A stretch of DNA of 64,000 nucleotides from Microlunatus phosphovorus NM-1 (GCF_000270245.1 NC_015635.1:2108001-2172000); one strand, 5' to 3'; counted from the stretch's first letter, positions 26,935 to 36,425 are shown. Numbers and translations: made by a program. Notes: generated from the sequence alone by a model not told the origin.

Positions 26935-28572
26935 ATGACAGACTCGTACGACTACATCGTGGTTGGCGCGGGTACGGCGGGCTGCGTCATGGCATCCCGG
27001 CTGAGCGAGGATCCCTCGGTCCGGGTGCTGCTGGTCGAGGCCGGCGGGCAGGACCGGAATCCGATGATCACGATGCCGGGCGGGCTGCCGTTCGTCTACC
27101 AGAACAAGCGGATCGGCTGGGGGATCCAGTCCGGTCCGGAACCTCACGCCGGCGACAAGACGATCGATGAGAAGGCCGGTCGGGTGATCGGTGGCTCGTC
27201 GTCGATCAACGCGATGATCTTCAACCGCGGCAACCCGATGGACTTCGAGCAATGGGCCGAAGACGGCCTCACCGACTGGGACTACGCGCACGTCCTGCCG
27301 TACTTCCGCACGATGGAGACCTTTGCCGAGGGTGGGAACGAGTGGCGGGGGAGCGAGGGCCCGGTGCACGTGACTCGCGCGAGAGCCGCGCATCAGTTCT
27401 ACGACGCTTTCCTGCGGGCCGGTGAACAGGCCGGCTTCCACGTCGCCGCCGACCACAATGCCTATCGGCAAGAAGGTCTGCACATTGCTCAGTCGTTCAT
27501 CGATCAGGGCGTGCGTTGGAGCTCGTCGAAGGCCTACCTGCGGCCCGCGGCGAAGCGCGCGAACCTCACCGTGCTGACCCGTCGGTTGGTCACCTCGATC
27601 ATCGTCCGGGACGGTCGCGCCGGGGGAGTCACCCTGGTCGAGAAGGGCAAGACGCGTACCATCCGGTGCGACCGCGAGGTGGTCATGTGCGCCGGTGCGA
27701 TGCAGACACCGAAGCTGCTGATGCTGTCCGGGATCGGGCCGGCCGACGAGCTGCGGCGGCACGGCATCACGGTGGTGGCCGCCGACGACGGCGTGGGCGC
27801 GAATCTGCAGAACCATCCCGGGGTGGACATCCAGTTCGGCTCCGCGTACGAGGACTCGCTGACCAGCCAGATCGGGCTGCTGAAGCGACCGCGGATGGGC
27901 CTGGAGTACGTGATCAAGAAGCAGGGTCTGGCCACGACCAACTTCTTCGAGACCGGTGCCTTCCTCCGCACCCGCGAAGACGTGACTCATCCGAACATGC
28001 AGTACGAGTTCTTGCCACTCACCCGGCAGTTGCGGCGCGGCAAGCTGGTGCCGGTGCCCGGGTTCCAGTTCTGGATGGACCTGGCCCGACCCTTGAGCCG
28101 CGGTGCCGTCACGCTGCGTTCGGCCAATCCGGCCGACCAACCGTCGGTGGTGTTCAACCACCTGCAGGAACACCAGGATCTGCGTGACCTGGTTGACGGG
28201 GTCAAGCTTGCCCGCGAGCTCGTCCAACAGCCGGCGTGGCAGAAGTACCACCCGGTCCAGCTCACGCCCGGGCCGGACTGCTCAAGCGACGCCGACCTGG
28301 AGGCGTTCGTACGCCGTGCGGTCGGCACGTCGTACCACGCGTCGGGCACCTGCCGGATGGGTTCTGAGGTGGGCTCTGTGGTCGATGAGCACGGCAGGCT
28401 GCGAGCGGTCGGCGGTATCCGGGTTGCCGATGCGTCGATCATGCCGAAGGTGATCACGGGCAATATCAACGCGCCGGTGATGATGATGGCGGAGAAGATC
28501 GCCGACCACGTACGCGGCCGTACGCCACTCCCGCCATCCGCTGCCAGCTTCTACCGGACCCGTCGCAGCTGA
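26935..28572 (+). CDS. GMC-family FAD oxidoreductase (choline-dehydrogenase-like)
   Basis: 545 residues. N-terminal FAD fold YDYIVVGAGTAGCVMASRLSED; GMC signature 1 RVIGGSSSINAMIFNRGNP; signature 2 GAMQTPKLLMLSGIGP; C-terminal active-site His in TSYHASGTCRMG with VADASIMPKVITGNINAP. It oxidises a primary alcohol such as choline or a glycol, passing electrons to a quinone or O2. ATG 26935 has GAGGAG 6 bases upstream. It begins a plus-strand run with the DAO-type oxidoreductase, the DHDPS-family lyase and a DUF5994 gene. Confidence 0.9.
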   Translation: MTDSYDYIVVGAGTAGCVMASRLSEDPSVRVLLVEAGGQDRNPMITMPGGLPFVYQNKRIGWGIQSGPEPHAGDKTIDEKAGRVIGGSSSINAMIFNRGNPMDFEQWAEDGLTDWDYAHVLPYFRTMETFAEGGNEWRGSEGPVHVTRARAAHQFYDAFLRAGEQAGFHVAADHNAYRQEGLHIAQSFIDQGVRWSSSKAYLRPAAKRANLTVLTRRLVTSIIVRDGRAGGVTLVEKGKTRTIRCDREVVMCAGAMQTPKLLMLSGIGPADELRRHGITVVAADDGVGANLQNHPGVDIQFGSAYEDSLTSQIGLLKRPRMGLEYVIKKQGLATTNFFETGAFLRTREDVTHPNMQYEFLPLTRQLRRGKLVPVPGFQFWMDLARPLSRGAVTLRSANPADQPSVVFNHLQEHQDLRDLVDGVKLARELVQQPAWQKYHPVQLTPGPDCSSDADLEAFVRRAVGTSYHASGTCRMGSEVGSVVDEHGRLRAVGGIRVADASIMPKVITGNINAPVMMMAEKIADHVRGRTPLPPSAASFYRTRRS

Positions 28573-28637
28573 CTGCACAGAGGTCCACGAGTGCCGCGAT
28601 CCTCCACCATTTTCGTTACTAGCAAAGGATATTGAAC

Positions 28638-29801
28638 ATGACCACGGTCGTCGTCATCGGCGCCGGAGCGGTCGGCTGTGCCGCCGCATTGCACCTGAAG
28701 ACCGCCGAACCCAGTCTCGACGTGATCGTCGTCGAGCCCGACTACAGCTATGCCAAGGCGGCGACCGGCAAGGGCTCCGGTGGCGTACGCCAGCTCTTCA
28801 CGCGCCCCGAGAACATCCTCATGTCGCAGTACACCCTTGATGTGATCGAGGACTGGCAGGCCTGGGGGACCATCGACGGCACCCCGCCGCCGGAGCTGAG
28901 CTGGCGGCCCAACGGCTATCTGTTCATCGTCGGACCCGCCGACCTGGAGACCCTGGCCGGCAACTACGAGACCCACCTGGCCTGCGGAGTCCAGGCTGAG
29001 TGGCTGGAGCAGGCCGAGCTCATCGCCCGCTATCCCGGGCTGGTCAGCACCGACCTCGCAGCCGGCGTCTTGTCGCCCCGGGACGGCTGGCTCAACCCAA
29101 AGGTCTTCTTCTCCGTGCTCAAGGCCAAAGCCGAGGCGGCGGGGGTCGAATTCCTCACCGACCGCGTCGTCGGGTTCGATCAGACCGGCGCGGTCGTACG
29201 CGCGGTCCAGCTGGCCTCTGGCCGGGTGATCGCGGTCGACTCGGTGGTCAACGCTGCTGGCGTACACGCGCCCGAGCTGGCCGGGCAGCTCGGCATGTCG
29301 ATCCCGGTGGAACCGATGCGTCGGCACGAGCACTACATCGAGACAGAGCACGACGCCAACCACCTGCCGTTCGTCAAGGATGTCGACGGCTTGGCGGTGC
29401 ATGCCTATCGGGACGGTGTCTCGGTCGGCAAGGTCGACTTCGACCACCCCGGTGGCGAGGACTTCACCATCGACGCCAGCGACTACACCGATCGCGTCGT
29501 ACCCGCGATGGCGGACCGGTTCGCCGGTCTGGGTCGGCTCACGCTGCGCGAGTCCTGGACCGGACTGTATGACCAGAACCGGTTCGACGGCAACATGATC
29601 CTCGGCAACTGGCCCGGTCAGCTGGACAACTTCTACGTGGCGTGCGGCTTCTCCGGCCACGGCTTCATGCATGCGCTCGCGATCGGGCGCGGGCTCGCCG
29701 AGCTCATCACCCGAGGCTCCTACCAGACCCTCGACCTGTCCCGGATGGGCTATCAGCGCATCCTCGACGACCAGCCGTACGCCGAAGAGGGGGTCCGCTG
29801 A
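28638..29801 (+). CDS. FAD-dependent amino-acid/amine oxidoreductase (DAO family)
   Basis: 387 residues; FAD fold VVVIGAGAVGCAAALHLK at the N terminus, KGSGGVRQLF and a C-terminal GFSGHGFMHALAIGRGLAELI flavin-contact motif. It resembles the sarcosine oxidase beta/D-hydroxyproline dehydrogenase group. Start ATG 28638 with AAAGGA 8-9 bases upstream (an in-frame TTG two codons earlier is less likely). It probably oxidises a secondary or primary amine to an imine. Its neighbours (alcohol oxidoreductase upstream, DHDPS-type lyase downstream) suggest a short catabolic route. Confidence 0.87.
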   Translation: MTTVVVIGAGAVGCAAALHLKTAEPSLDVIVVEPDYSYAKAATGKGSGGVRQLFTRPENILMSQYTLDVIEDWQAWGTIDGTPPPELSWRPNGYLFIVGPADLETLAGNYETHLACGVQAEWLEQAELIARYPGLVSTDLAAGVLSPRDGWLNPKVFFSVLKAKAEAAGVEFLTDRVVGFDQTGAVVRAVQLASGRVIAVDSVVNAAGVHAPELAGQLGMSIPVEPMRRHEHYIETEHDANHLPFVKDVDGLAVHAYRDGVSVGKVDFDHPGGEDFTIDASDYTDRVVPAMADRFAGLGRLTLRESWTGLYDQNRFDGNMILGNWPGQLDNFYVACGFSGHGFMHALAIGRGLAELITRGSYQTLDLSRMGYQRILDDQPYAEEGVR

Positions 29802-29868
29802 TCGACGTGCGCGAGCTGTGGGGGACAATCTCGCCTGAGATCAATCCATGCCCAGATGAGGAGCACGT

Positions 29869-30753
29869 GTGTCGGACTTTCAGTTTCCTGGCCTGAACAT
29901 CGCCCTGGCCACCCCTTTCGACACGAATGGCAAGATCGCCTTCGGCCGGCTCGAGGAGAACATCGAGCGCTACATCGAGGCAGGAATCCAGGGTTTCCTG
30001 CTCAGTTCTGGCACCGGCATTCACGTCTACCTCACGCCAGAAGAGTCAGCGGAGCTGGTGGCCCGCGGCGCGAAGATCATCAACGGCCGGGCGAAGGTGA
30101 TGGCGCAGACCTCCGCGCTTCTGGTCGAAGACGTGGTGGCTCGCACCCGACACGCTGCCGACAATGGTGTGGACGGCGTGATGGTGATGCCGCCCTTCTT
30201 CGAGGGCCCGCGGAGCGATGACGATGTGTTCGCGTTCTACGAGACCGTCGGCGATGGCGGGTTGCCGATCATCGGTTACAACGTTCCCGGGGGTGCCGTT
30301 CCGACCATCTCGCCCGAGCTGTTCCGCAGGCTCGTCGCCGAGATCCCGAACTTCGTGACTGTCAAGGACAGCAGGGGCGACCTGGGTGCGGAGGCAGAGC
30401 TGATCCGCACCGGTCTGCCGGTGCTGAACGGGAGCGACACCCTCGCGGCCTACGCACTCTACGCAGGTGCTGCGGGCGTCATCTGGGGTGGCGCGAATAT
30501 CGCTCCGACGGCATGCGCCGCTTTCGTCGAAGCCGCCATGCGCGGAGAGTGGGCTCAGGCGCGCGAGCTCTGGCGACCGCTGGAGCCGTTGATGTCCCAC
30601 CTCGATCAGGGCGACTATGTCCAGTCGGTCTACGCCGCTGCCGAGATCGCGGGCTTCTCGGTGGGCACCCCGCGCCGGCCGTTCAGCCCGCTGCCCGCGG
30701 ACAAGATCGCGGCACTGCAGACCCTTGTCGAGGAGCTGCTCGCCACCGTGTAG
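29869..30753 (+). CDS. DHDPS/N-acetylneuraminate-lyase family protein
   Basis: A 294-residue class I aldolase barrel. The Schiff-base Lys166 lies in NFVTVKDSRGDLG and Tyr137 in IIGYNVPGGAV; the GTGI (residues 48-51) replaces the usual GTTGE, so the substrate-carboxylate site is altered relative to dihydrodipicolinate synthase. GTG start with GAGGAG 6-7 bases ahead. Members of this family act as keto-acid lyases, dehydratases or hydroxyproline-pathway deaminases. Next to a DAO-type flavoprotein, the deaminase/lyase function is the more attractive guess. Confidence 0.85.
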   Translation: MSDFQFPGLNIALATPFDTNGKIAFGRLEENIERYIEAGIQGFLLSSGTGIHVYLTPEESAELVARGAKIINGRAKVMAQTSALLVEDVVARTRHAADNGVDGVMVMPPFFEGPRSDDDVFAFYETVGDGGLPIIGYNVPGGAVPTISPELFRRLVAEIPNFVTVKDSRGDLGAEAELIRTGLPVLNGSDTLAAYALYAGAAGVIWGGANIAPTACAAFVEAAMRGEWAQARELWRPLEPLMSHLDQGDYVQSVYAAAEIAGFSVGTPRRPFSPLPADKIAALQTLVEELLATV

Positions 30754-30961
30754 TGGACGGTCGATGCGGGTTGGTGGTCGCGACCGGAAGTTACGTCGCC
30801 GTGTCCGACGCCCAGGCACGCACCTCACTGCGTTCTCCTCGGTCCGTTCGGCCGGTGAACCGGTCGTCGTAGCCGGTTTCCACTCGGAGAGTAGGCTTCA
30901 GCCACTTGATCCCAGTGCTTCCGCCGGACCCATCCGAGGACCAGGTGGAACTGAGGACGTC

Positions 30962-31558
30962 ATGCCCAGTCTCGTGCACCGCGCCCACTCGACGCCATCA
31001 AGACGGACTGTCGCCGCGCCCCCGACCACCACGGCGTTGCCGGGGGAGCGCCCGCTCCGGCTCCGGCTCAAGCCATCGACGGGGTCCGGTGCGGTGGACG
31101 GGGCGTGGTGGCCCTACAGCCGCGACCTGGTGCCCGAGGTCCTCGATCTCGTGAACCACTTCCCGTCGGCGTTCGGACGCATCTGCCGTGTCATCTACTC
31201 CACCCCGGACTGGGACCGGAACGTTCGTCGTCGGATTCAGGCCGACCGGGTCTTCGTCAGCCTCGGCTCGTTCCCGAAGGACGACACTCACCTGGTCATG
31301 CTGAGAAGCACGTCACCCCGAGTGAGTCGCGTTCTCCTGCTGCTGGTGGTGCCGCCTGAGTGGGACGAAAGGACTGCCCGTCACGCGATGCTCGTCGCGG
31401 CCAGTCCGAGCAAGGCTGCCACCGGACGGGCGATCTTGGAGGAGTCACGCGACCTCGACCTTGCCGGACGGCTGTCGCACTGGGAGGACGACGGTGGGGA
31501 GAGCAAAAGCCCGTCTGGGACCGGCATTGGTTCAAGAACCAACGCCGATGGTGACTGA
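30962..31558 (+). CDS. DUF5994 family protein
   Basis: A 198-residue cytosolic protein with the family pattern RPLRLRLKPSTGSGAVDGAWWPYSRDLVPEVLDLV ... DWDRNVRRRIQADRVFVSLGSF and RVLLLLVVPPEWDERTARHAML. Function unknown; common in actinobacteria, often in stress-related or lone positions. I took ATG 30962 because GAGGA is 5 bases upstream and the in-frame extension upstream overlaps the lyase gene out of frame. The C-terminal ~25 residues are polar and disordered. It converges with the PucR remnant, whose end overlaps it. Confidence 0.8.
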   Translation: MPSLVHRAHSTPSRRTVAAPPTTTALPGERPLRLRLKPSTGSGAVDGAWWPYSRDLVPEVLDLVNHFPSAFGRICRVIYSTPDWDRNVRRRIQADRVFVSLGSFPKDDTHLVMLRSTSPRVSRVLLLLVVPPEWDERTARHAMLVAASPSKAATGRAILEESRDLDLAGRLSHWEDDGGESKSPSGTGIGSRTNADGD

Positions 31559-32319
31559 GCGGTAGGCGTCGAGCCAGAGCGCCAATTGCAGGTGGACGCT
31601 GTCGTCACCGCGCCGGATGTCGACTCCGGTCAGCTGTTGGATCCGTTCCATCCGGTAGTACAGGGTTGTCCGATGCACATGCAGGGACTGGGCAGCAGCG
31701 GCAACGTCGCCGCCGTGGTCGGCGGGTGACGACCTGCGCGCTTATCCCCTCCGGCAGCACCCAGCCTCCGGCTTTGGCCGGTGCTTCGACCTGGACGCGT
31801 ACGTCGTGAGGAAGGTGCTCCAGACGGGCGAGTTCGGCGGCTGCGTCGCTGTCGGAGCGCGACAGCAGGATGCCGATCAGCTCCTCGCGACGCCGTCGCT
31901 GATCCGCCGCCGCTGCTGATGACGCAGCCAGCACCTCCGCCGCCAGGGTCAGCGCACTCCTGCAGCAGCGCCAGGTGCTCGTCGGTGATCAGGCTGTCGG
32001 GGTCCAGCACCCACAAGAAGCCGACCAGGTGCTCGTCGTGGCGGGCCGGTACGCACCAGCGGGCACACATGCCGCGCTCAGGCATGGCCGGCGTACGGAC
32101 TGGGCCGTCAGCGCGATCCAACCGCAGCTCACGGACGACATCGGCAGCCTGCCGGTCCACATGACGATCCAGGATGGTCGAGGTGCGGGTCTGATCGACC
32201 GGGCCACGGGTGCTCCACCACACGGGTCGTTGCCGTCGATCCTCGATCAGCACCGACAGATCCAGGGTCGCTGCCAGCCGGTCGACGGCCACCTGAACCT
32301 CAGCGCTGTCGGGCCGAAT
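31532..32319 (-). pseudogene. PucR-family regulator, frameshift and large internal deletion
   Basis: Three coding pieces in different frames. 5' piece: VDRLAATLDLSVLIEDRRQRPVWWS... to DSLITDEHLALLQE. Middle: ALTLAAEVLAASSAAAADQRRRREELIGILLSR ... GGWVLPEGISAQVV. 3' piece: GGDVAAAAQSLHVHRTTLYYRMERIQQLTGVDI ... LDAYRS, the C-terminal PucR helix-turn-helix. A one-base shift lies near 31955, and about 100 residues normally present between the middle and the HTH are missing at the junction near 31725. The likely original start was an unusual ATT (32319) behind GAGGAGG. Such regulators normally activate pruA/putA; here the neighbouring pruA is itself frameshifted. Confidence 0.82.
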
Positions 32320-32463
32320 GCCGCCCTCCTCATTGTGGATATCGTCGGCGCGGACCTTACAGAAGTCGAAACCGGCGCCGATCTTTCCGCATCCGGCAGC
32401 GGTGCCTGGCCAAGGCACGACCCTAAGGTCGAGGCACTCCCGAACACGAAAGATGAGAGTCTC

Positions 32464-34073
32464 GTGACTGCCGACCTGATCGATGAAGCCACACCTGCCC
32501 CGGCCCGCACCTACGGAGTCGGGACCGCCGAACGACGAGGGCTTGAGGCAGCCCTGGACGAACTGCGCCGAGCCAGGTTCGACCTGCCACTCATCATCGG
32601 CGGTCGTGAGGTACGCAGCCACGTCACCTCATCGATCCGTCCCCCGCACGACCACGCGGCGACCCTCGGTCGTTTTCACGTTGCCTCGCCGGCCGATGTC
32701 GAGTCCGCGATCGGCGCGGCCGAGAGCGCCGCCGTCGACTGGAAGCGTCGCAGCAGTCAAGCCCGCGTCGAGCCGTTCCTGCGAGCTGCGGAGATGATCT
32801 CGTCCGGGTCATGGCGCGATCGCTTGATCGCGGCCACGATGCTGGAGTTGTCGAAGACGGCGGCGCAGGCCGACGGCGATGTCGCCGAGGTGGCCGACTT
32901 CCTGGTCGCCAACGCCGCCAATGCCAAGGCTCCGGAAGGTGTGCAGCCGATCGACACTCCGGGAGTCGACAACCGGGTGGACTACCGGCCGCTCGAGGGC
33001 TTCGTGTTCGCGGTATCGCCCTTCAACTTCGCTTCGATGAACAACCTCGCCTTCGGACCGGCGTTGCTGGGCAACACGGTCGTCTGGAAACCGGCCGAAA
33101 GCGCCACGCTGGTCGCCCACCTGTCGCTGCAGTTGCTGCGGGAAGCGGGACTCCCCGATGGTGTGGTCAACCTGATCACCGGATCCGGTCCGGCGATCGG
33201 CGGCGTGGCGCTACCGCACCCGCACCTGTCCGCGGTCCACTTCACCGGGTCGACGCAGACCTTCCGGCACATCTGGGGCGAGGTCGGCGCGAACATCGCT
33301 CGCTATCGGGACTATCCGCGGATCGTGGGGAGACCGGTGGCAAGGACTATGTGCTGATCCACCCCTCGGCCGATGTCGCCGCGGCCGCCGTCGCCTGCGT
33401 ACGCGGCGCTTACGAATATCAGGGACAGAAGTGCGCCGCGGTCTCCCGGGTCTATGCCCCACGCAGTCTCTGGCCCGCTTTGAAGGAGCAGCTGATCGAC
33501 CAGATCGCCGTGTTGAAGGTTGGCGACCCGACGCGGCCGGGGATCCACCTGGGAGCGGTGATCAATTCACGCCAGCACGCCAAGCAAGAGGCGGTGCTTG
33601 CCCAAGCCCGTCGCGAGGGTGTGGTGCTCGTCGGAGGGCACACCGACGGGTCACGCGGATGGTTCGTGGAGCCGACCCTGCTCGAGGTCAGTGACCCCCG
33701 AAGCCCTTATCTGGTGGAGGAGTACTTCGGTCCGATCATGGCCGTCCACGTCTACGATGATGCCGACTGGCACTCGGTTCTTGACTTGGTGGACACCACG
33801 AGCGAGTACGGCTTGACCGGTGCCGTCTTCGCCACCGACGAGGCGGCGATCGCCGAGTCCGATCAGGCGCTGCGCTACACGGCAGGCAACTATTACGTCA
33901 ACGACAAGCCGACCGGCGCGACCGTCGGCCAGCAGCCGTTCGGTGGCGCCCGGGCTTCAGGCACCAACGACAAGGCCGGCACGATCTGGAATCTGATCCG
34001 GTTCGTCAGCCCTCGTGCGGTCAAGCACCAGCATCGGCCCGACAGTTCGATGGGACTCTTCGCTCTCGACTGA
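32464..34073 (+). pseudogene. pruA: 1-pyrroline-5-carboxylate dehydrogenase, frameshifted
   Basis: Encodes L-glutamate gamma-semialdehyde dehydrogenase of the actinobacterial/eukaryotic length (~536 residues after correction). First part: FDLPLIIGGREVRS, YRPLEGFVFAVSPFNFASMNNLAFGPALLGNTVVWKPA, FTGSTQTFRHIWGEVG. After a one-base deletion at about 33327-33331 (GTGGGGAGACC, expected GTGGGNGAGACC) it resumes with GGKDYVLIHPSAD, the catalytic Cys in YEYQGQKCAAVSRVY, and PFGGARASGTNDKAG. The span is 3n+2, matching one missing base. The general-base Glu motif (ETGGKD) is exactly at the break. Start GTG 32464, without a strong ribosome site. Proline dehydrogenase is not present nearby. It is either a true pseudogene or a sequence error; the decayed PucR beside it favours the former. 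Confidence 0.87.
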
Positions 34074-34077
34074 CCGA

Positions 34078-34134
34078 CGAGAAGGAGGTACGGCACCTGT
34101 TTACGGCCGAATCAGGTGCCGTACCTCCTTCTCG
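34078..34134. terminator. Bidirectional terminator hairpin, 22-bp arms
   Basis: Perfect arms (34078-34099 and 34113-34134; core GGAGGTACGGCACCTG) enclose a 13-base loop between the convergent pruA and quinone oxidoreductase genes, 4 bases after the pruA stop. Confidence 0.8.
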
Positions 34135-34155
34135 TGCGTCCGTTCGTGGTGTGGG

Positions 34156-35133
34156 TCAGTGACGGAGCACGACTTTGCCGACCGTACGGCGTGACTCGAG
34201 GGCGCGGAAAGCCTCCGCGACCTCGGCGATCGGATAGCGTGCGCCAATGGAGACGCCGAGCTTCCCTGAGGTGATCCAGTCGAAGACCTGGGCGGCGCGA
34301 CCGTTCAGCTCCGCAGATGTGCTGATGTGGTGCATCACCGTGGGGCGGGTGAGGTAGAGGGATCCGCCAGAGTTCAGGGCGTTGACATTGATGGGTGGGA
34401 CGGGACCGCTGGCGCTGCCGATGGCGACGAGCGTGCCGCGGATGCGTAGGGAGCGGAGACTGTCGGCAAAGGTGGTGGCACCGACGCCGTCGTACACCAC
34501 CGATGCGCCGGTCCCGTCGCTGACCTCGCGGGTGCGGTCGGCGAAGTCGTCGTAGCCGAAGACGTGGTCGGCGCCGTTGACCCTGGCGATCTCGGCCTTC
34601 TCGGCGGTCGAGGTGGTGCCGATGACGGTTGCGCCCTTGAGCTTGGCGATCTGGGTGAGCAGCTGGCCGACCCCGCCCGCCGCGGCATGCACGACGACGA
34701 CGTCGCCTTGGCCGACGGGGAACGTGTCGGTGGTCAGGTAGTGCGCAGTCACGCCCTGCATGAGCGCCCCGACGGCAGTCTCGTCATCGATGTGGTCAGG
34801 GATGGCGACGAGCTTGTCGGCGGCGACGGCGACGTACTCGGAGAAGCTGCCCTGGCCACCGGCCAGCCAGCCGACCCGCTGACCGGTGGTGAAGCCGGTG
34901 ACGTCTTGGCCGAGTGTCGTGACAACGCCGACACCCTCCACACCCGCCGCGAACGGCGCCAGGACCGGGGTCGCGCCAGTGCGCTGTGCGACGTCGAGGA
35001 AGTTCACCCCGGAGACAGTCAGTCTCACCAGCACCTGGCCCGGTCCCGGGGTGAACTGGTCGGCCCACTGCTCGGAGTAGACCTCGGGGTCGCCGAACGT
35101 GGGGACGACCAGCGTCCGTACCTGCTCTGTCAT
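34156..35133 (-). CDS. NADPH:quinone oxidoreductase (zinc-free MDR family)
   Basis: A 325-residue medium-chain reductase. GroES-like domain (VRLTVSGVNFLDVAQRTGATP, FAAGVEGVGVVTTLG) and a Rossmann domain with VVVHAAAGGVGQLLTQIAKLKGATVIGTTST. Zinc-ligating Cys/His residues are absent, as in QOR/zeta-crystallins. It reduces quinones using NADPH. GAGGAGA lies 6-7 bases upstream of ATG 35133. It is divergent from a TetR gene with a short palindrome between them, so it is probably induced by the TetR ligand. Confidence 0.9.
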   Translation of the reverse strand: MTEQVRTLVVPTFGDPEVYSEQWADQFTPGPGQVLVRLTVSGVNFLDVAQRTGATPVLAPFAAGVEGVGVVTTLGQDVTGFTTGQRVGWLAGGQGSFSEYVAVAADKLVAIPDHIDDETAVGALMQGVTAHYLTTDTFPVGQGDVVVVHAAAGGVGQLLTQIAKLKGATVIGTTSTAEKAEIARVNGADHVFGYDDFADRTREVSDGTGASVVYDGVGATTFADSLRSLRIRGTLVAIGSASGPVPPINVNALNSGGSLYLTRPTVMHHISTSAELNGRAAQVFDWITSGKLGVSIGARYPIAEVAEAFRALESRRTVGKVVLRH

Positions 35134-35197
35134 CGGATATCTCCTCTCGGGTGCGCCACCAGGCGTGGCGTCAACGGCGACCCGTTGTCGCGATGAC

Positions 35198-35214
35198 TAT
35201 ACAGATCTGTTTAC
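35198..35214. promoter_or_regulatory. TetR operator candidate
   Basis: TATACAGATCTGTTTAC contains the perfect palindrome ACAGATCTGT (35201-35210) in the 121-base gap between the divergent quinone oxidoreductase and TetR genes. Confidence 0.55.
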
Positions 35215-35254
35215 CTTGTCCTGAACCTGCAGCCCGTCGTGGTACAACATCCGG

Positions 35255-35863
35255 ATGGCCCTCGAATACGACTCTCTCGGCCATCTCACGCCGGCGGCCG
35301 AGAGGGTCCTGGCGACCGCATCAGCGCTCTTCTACGCTCACGGGCTGCATGCGGTGGGTGTCGACCGGATCGCTGAGGAGTCGGGAGTGACGAAGAAGAC
35401 CCTGTACGAACGCTTCGGGTCGAAGGACGGGCTTGTTCTCGCCTACCTGAAGCGACGTGAGGATCAATGGCGCAACCATCTCGAGCATTGCCTCGAAGAG
35501 CACCCGGAGGCAGGTGCGGACCGGGTGCTTGCGGTCTTCGATGCCGCAGACCTCTGGTACACGGGTCGATCCACCAAGGGCTGCAGTGCTGTCAATGCGC
35601 GAGCTGAAGCCGGCCCGGAGGACGCCGGGCAGTCCATTCCGGTCGAGGTGACTGCCCAGAAGACGTGGATGCTGCGACGGTTCTGCCAGCTTTGCACCGA
35701 GGCAGGGCTGGCTGATCCCGAGCTATTGGCCCGTCAGCTCCTGTTGCTGCTCGAGGGTGCGCTCGTCACGCTTGGTACCCGTTCCTTTGCAGAGCCGATG
35801 CAGGTCGCGCGGCAGACGGCACAAGCTCTCATCGCGGGTCGAGCGGCCCCGCGATTTCGATAA
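35255..35863 (+). CDS. TetR-family regulator
   Basis: 202 residues: N-terminal HTH (ATASALFYAHGLHAVGVDRIAEESGVTKKTLYERFGSKDGLVLAYL) and an all-helical ligand domain containing STKGCSAVNARAEAGP, a cysteine-bearing loop of the kind seen in quinone- or thiol-responsive members. It is divergent from the quinone oxidoreductase and most likely represses it and itself through the palindrome in between. ATG 35255. Confidence 0.9.
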   Translation: MALEYDSLGHLTPAAERVLATASALFYAHGLHAVGVDRIAEESGVTKKTLYERFGSKDGLVLAYLKRREDQWRNHLEHCLEEHPEAGADRVLAVFDAADLWYTGRSTKGCSAVNARAEAGPEDAGQSIPVEVTAQKTWMLRRFCQLCTEAGLADPELLARQLLLLLEGALVTLGTRSFAEPMQVARQTAQALIAGRAAPRFR

Positions 35864-35930
35864 TCTGCCACACCGATTCGCCTCCCGCGCGTTAGGAGCG
35901 CTCAGCGTGCCATGGCGTGGCGGATTATCG
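35858..35930. repeat. Inverted repeat at the end of the TetR gene
   Basis: CGATAATCTGCCAC (35858-35871, including the TetR stop) and GTGGCGGATTATCG (35917-35930) pair with one mismatch around 45 bases. Either a terminator for TetR or a small palindromic element. Confidence 0.5.
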
Positions 35931-35972
35931 AAAACGTGAGCGACGGAACTCAAGTGCTCGGACGGGCTGCTG

Positions 35973-36425
35973 CTATCTCGCGCTGGGCCGAAGCGACTTG
36001 ACGGTCTTCATCGGGAATCGTGAGGACACGCGCCGGACATCGGGGATGGTGAGGACGTGGTCGGTGAGGAAGGTCTCGTAGGTCGGGAGATCGGCGACGG
36101 CGATCCGGGCGTAGTAGTCGGGCGAGCCGAACATCCGATAGAGCTCAAGCACCTCGTCGAAGGCGGCCATGGTTGTCTCGAAGTGCTCCACGCTGGTCTT
36201 GTCGAAGCGAGTCAGCTCGATGTCGAGGATGACCTCGAAGCCCTGGCCGATGGCGACGGGGTCGAGCTGGGCGCGGTAACCAACGATGACGCCGTCGGAT
36301 TCGAGGCGTTGCACCCGGCGCAGACAGGGACCCGGGGTGAGGTTCACCCGATCGGCAAGCACGGTGTTCGGCATCCGGGCATCCTGCTGGAGAAGAGCGA
36401 TGATTGCTTGGTCAGTCTTATCCAT
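35973..36425 (-). CDS. Lrp/AsnC-family regulator
   Basis: 150 residues: N-terminal HTH (DKTDQAIIALLQQDARMPNTVLADRVNLTPGPCLRRVQRLE) and a RAM/AsnC ligand domain (VILDIELTRFDKTSVEHFETTMAAFDEVLELYRMFGSPDYYARIAV). It binds amino acids, typically branched-chain ones, and is divergent from azlCD, the classical Lrp-AzlCD arrangement, so it should control the exporter. ATG 36425. Confidence 0.92.
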   Translation of the reverse strand: MDKTDQAIIALLQQDARMPNTVLADRVNLTPGPCLRRVQRLESDGVIVGYRAQLDPVAIGQGFEVILDIELTRFDKTSVEHFETTMAAFDEVLELYRMFGSPDYYARIAVADLPTYETFLTDHVLTIPDVRRVSSRFPMKTVKSLRPSAR

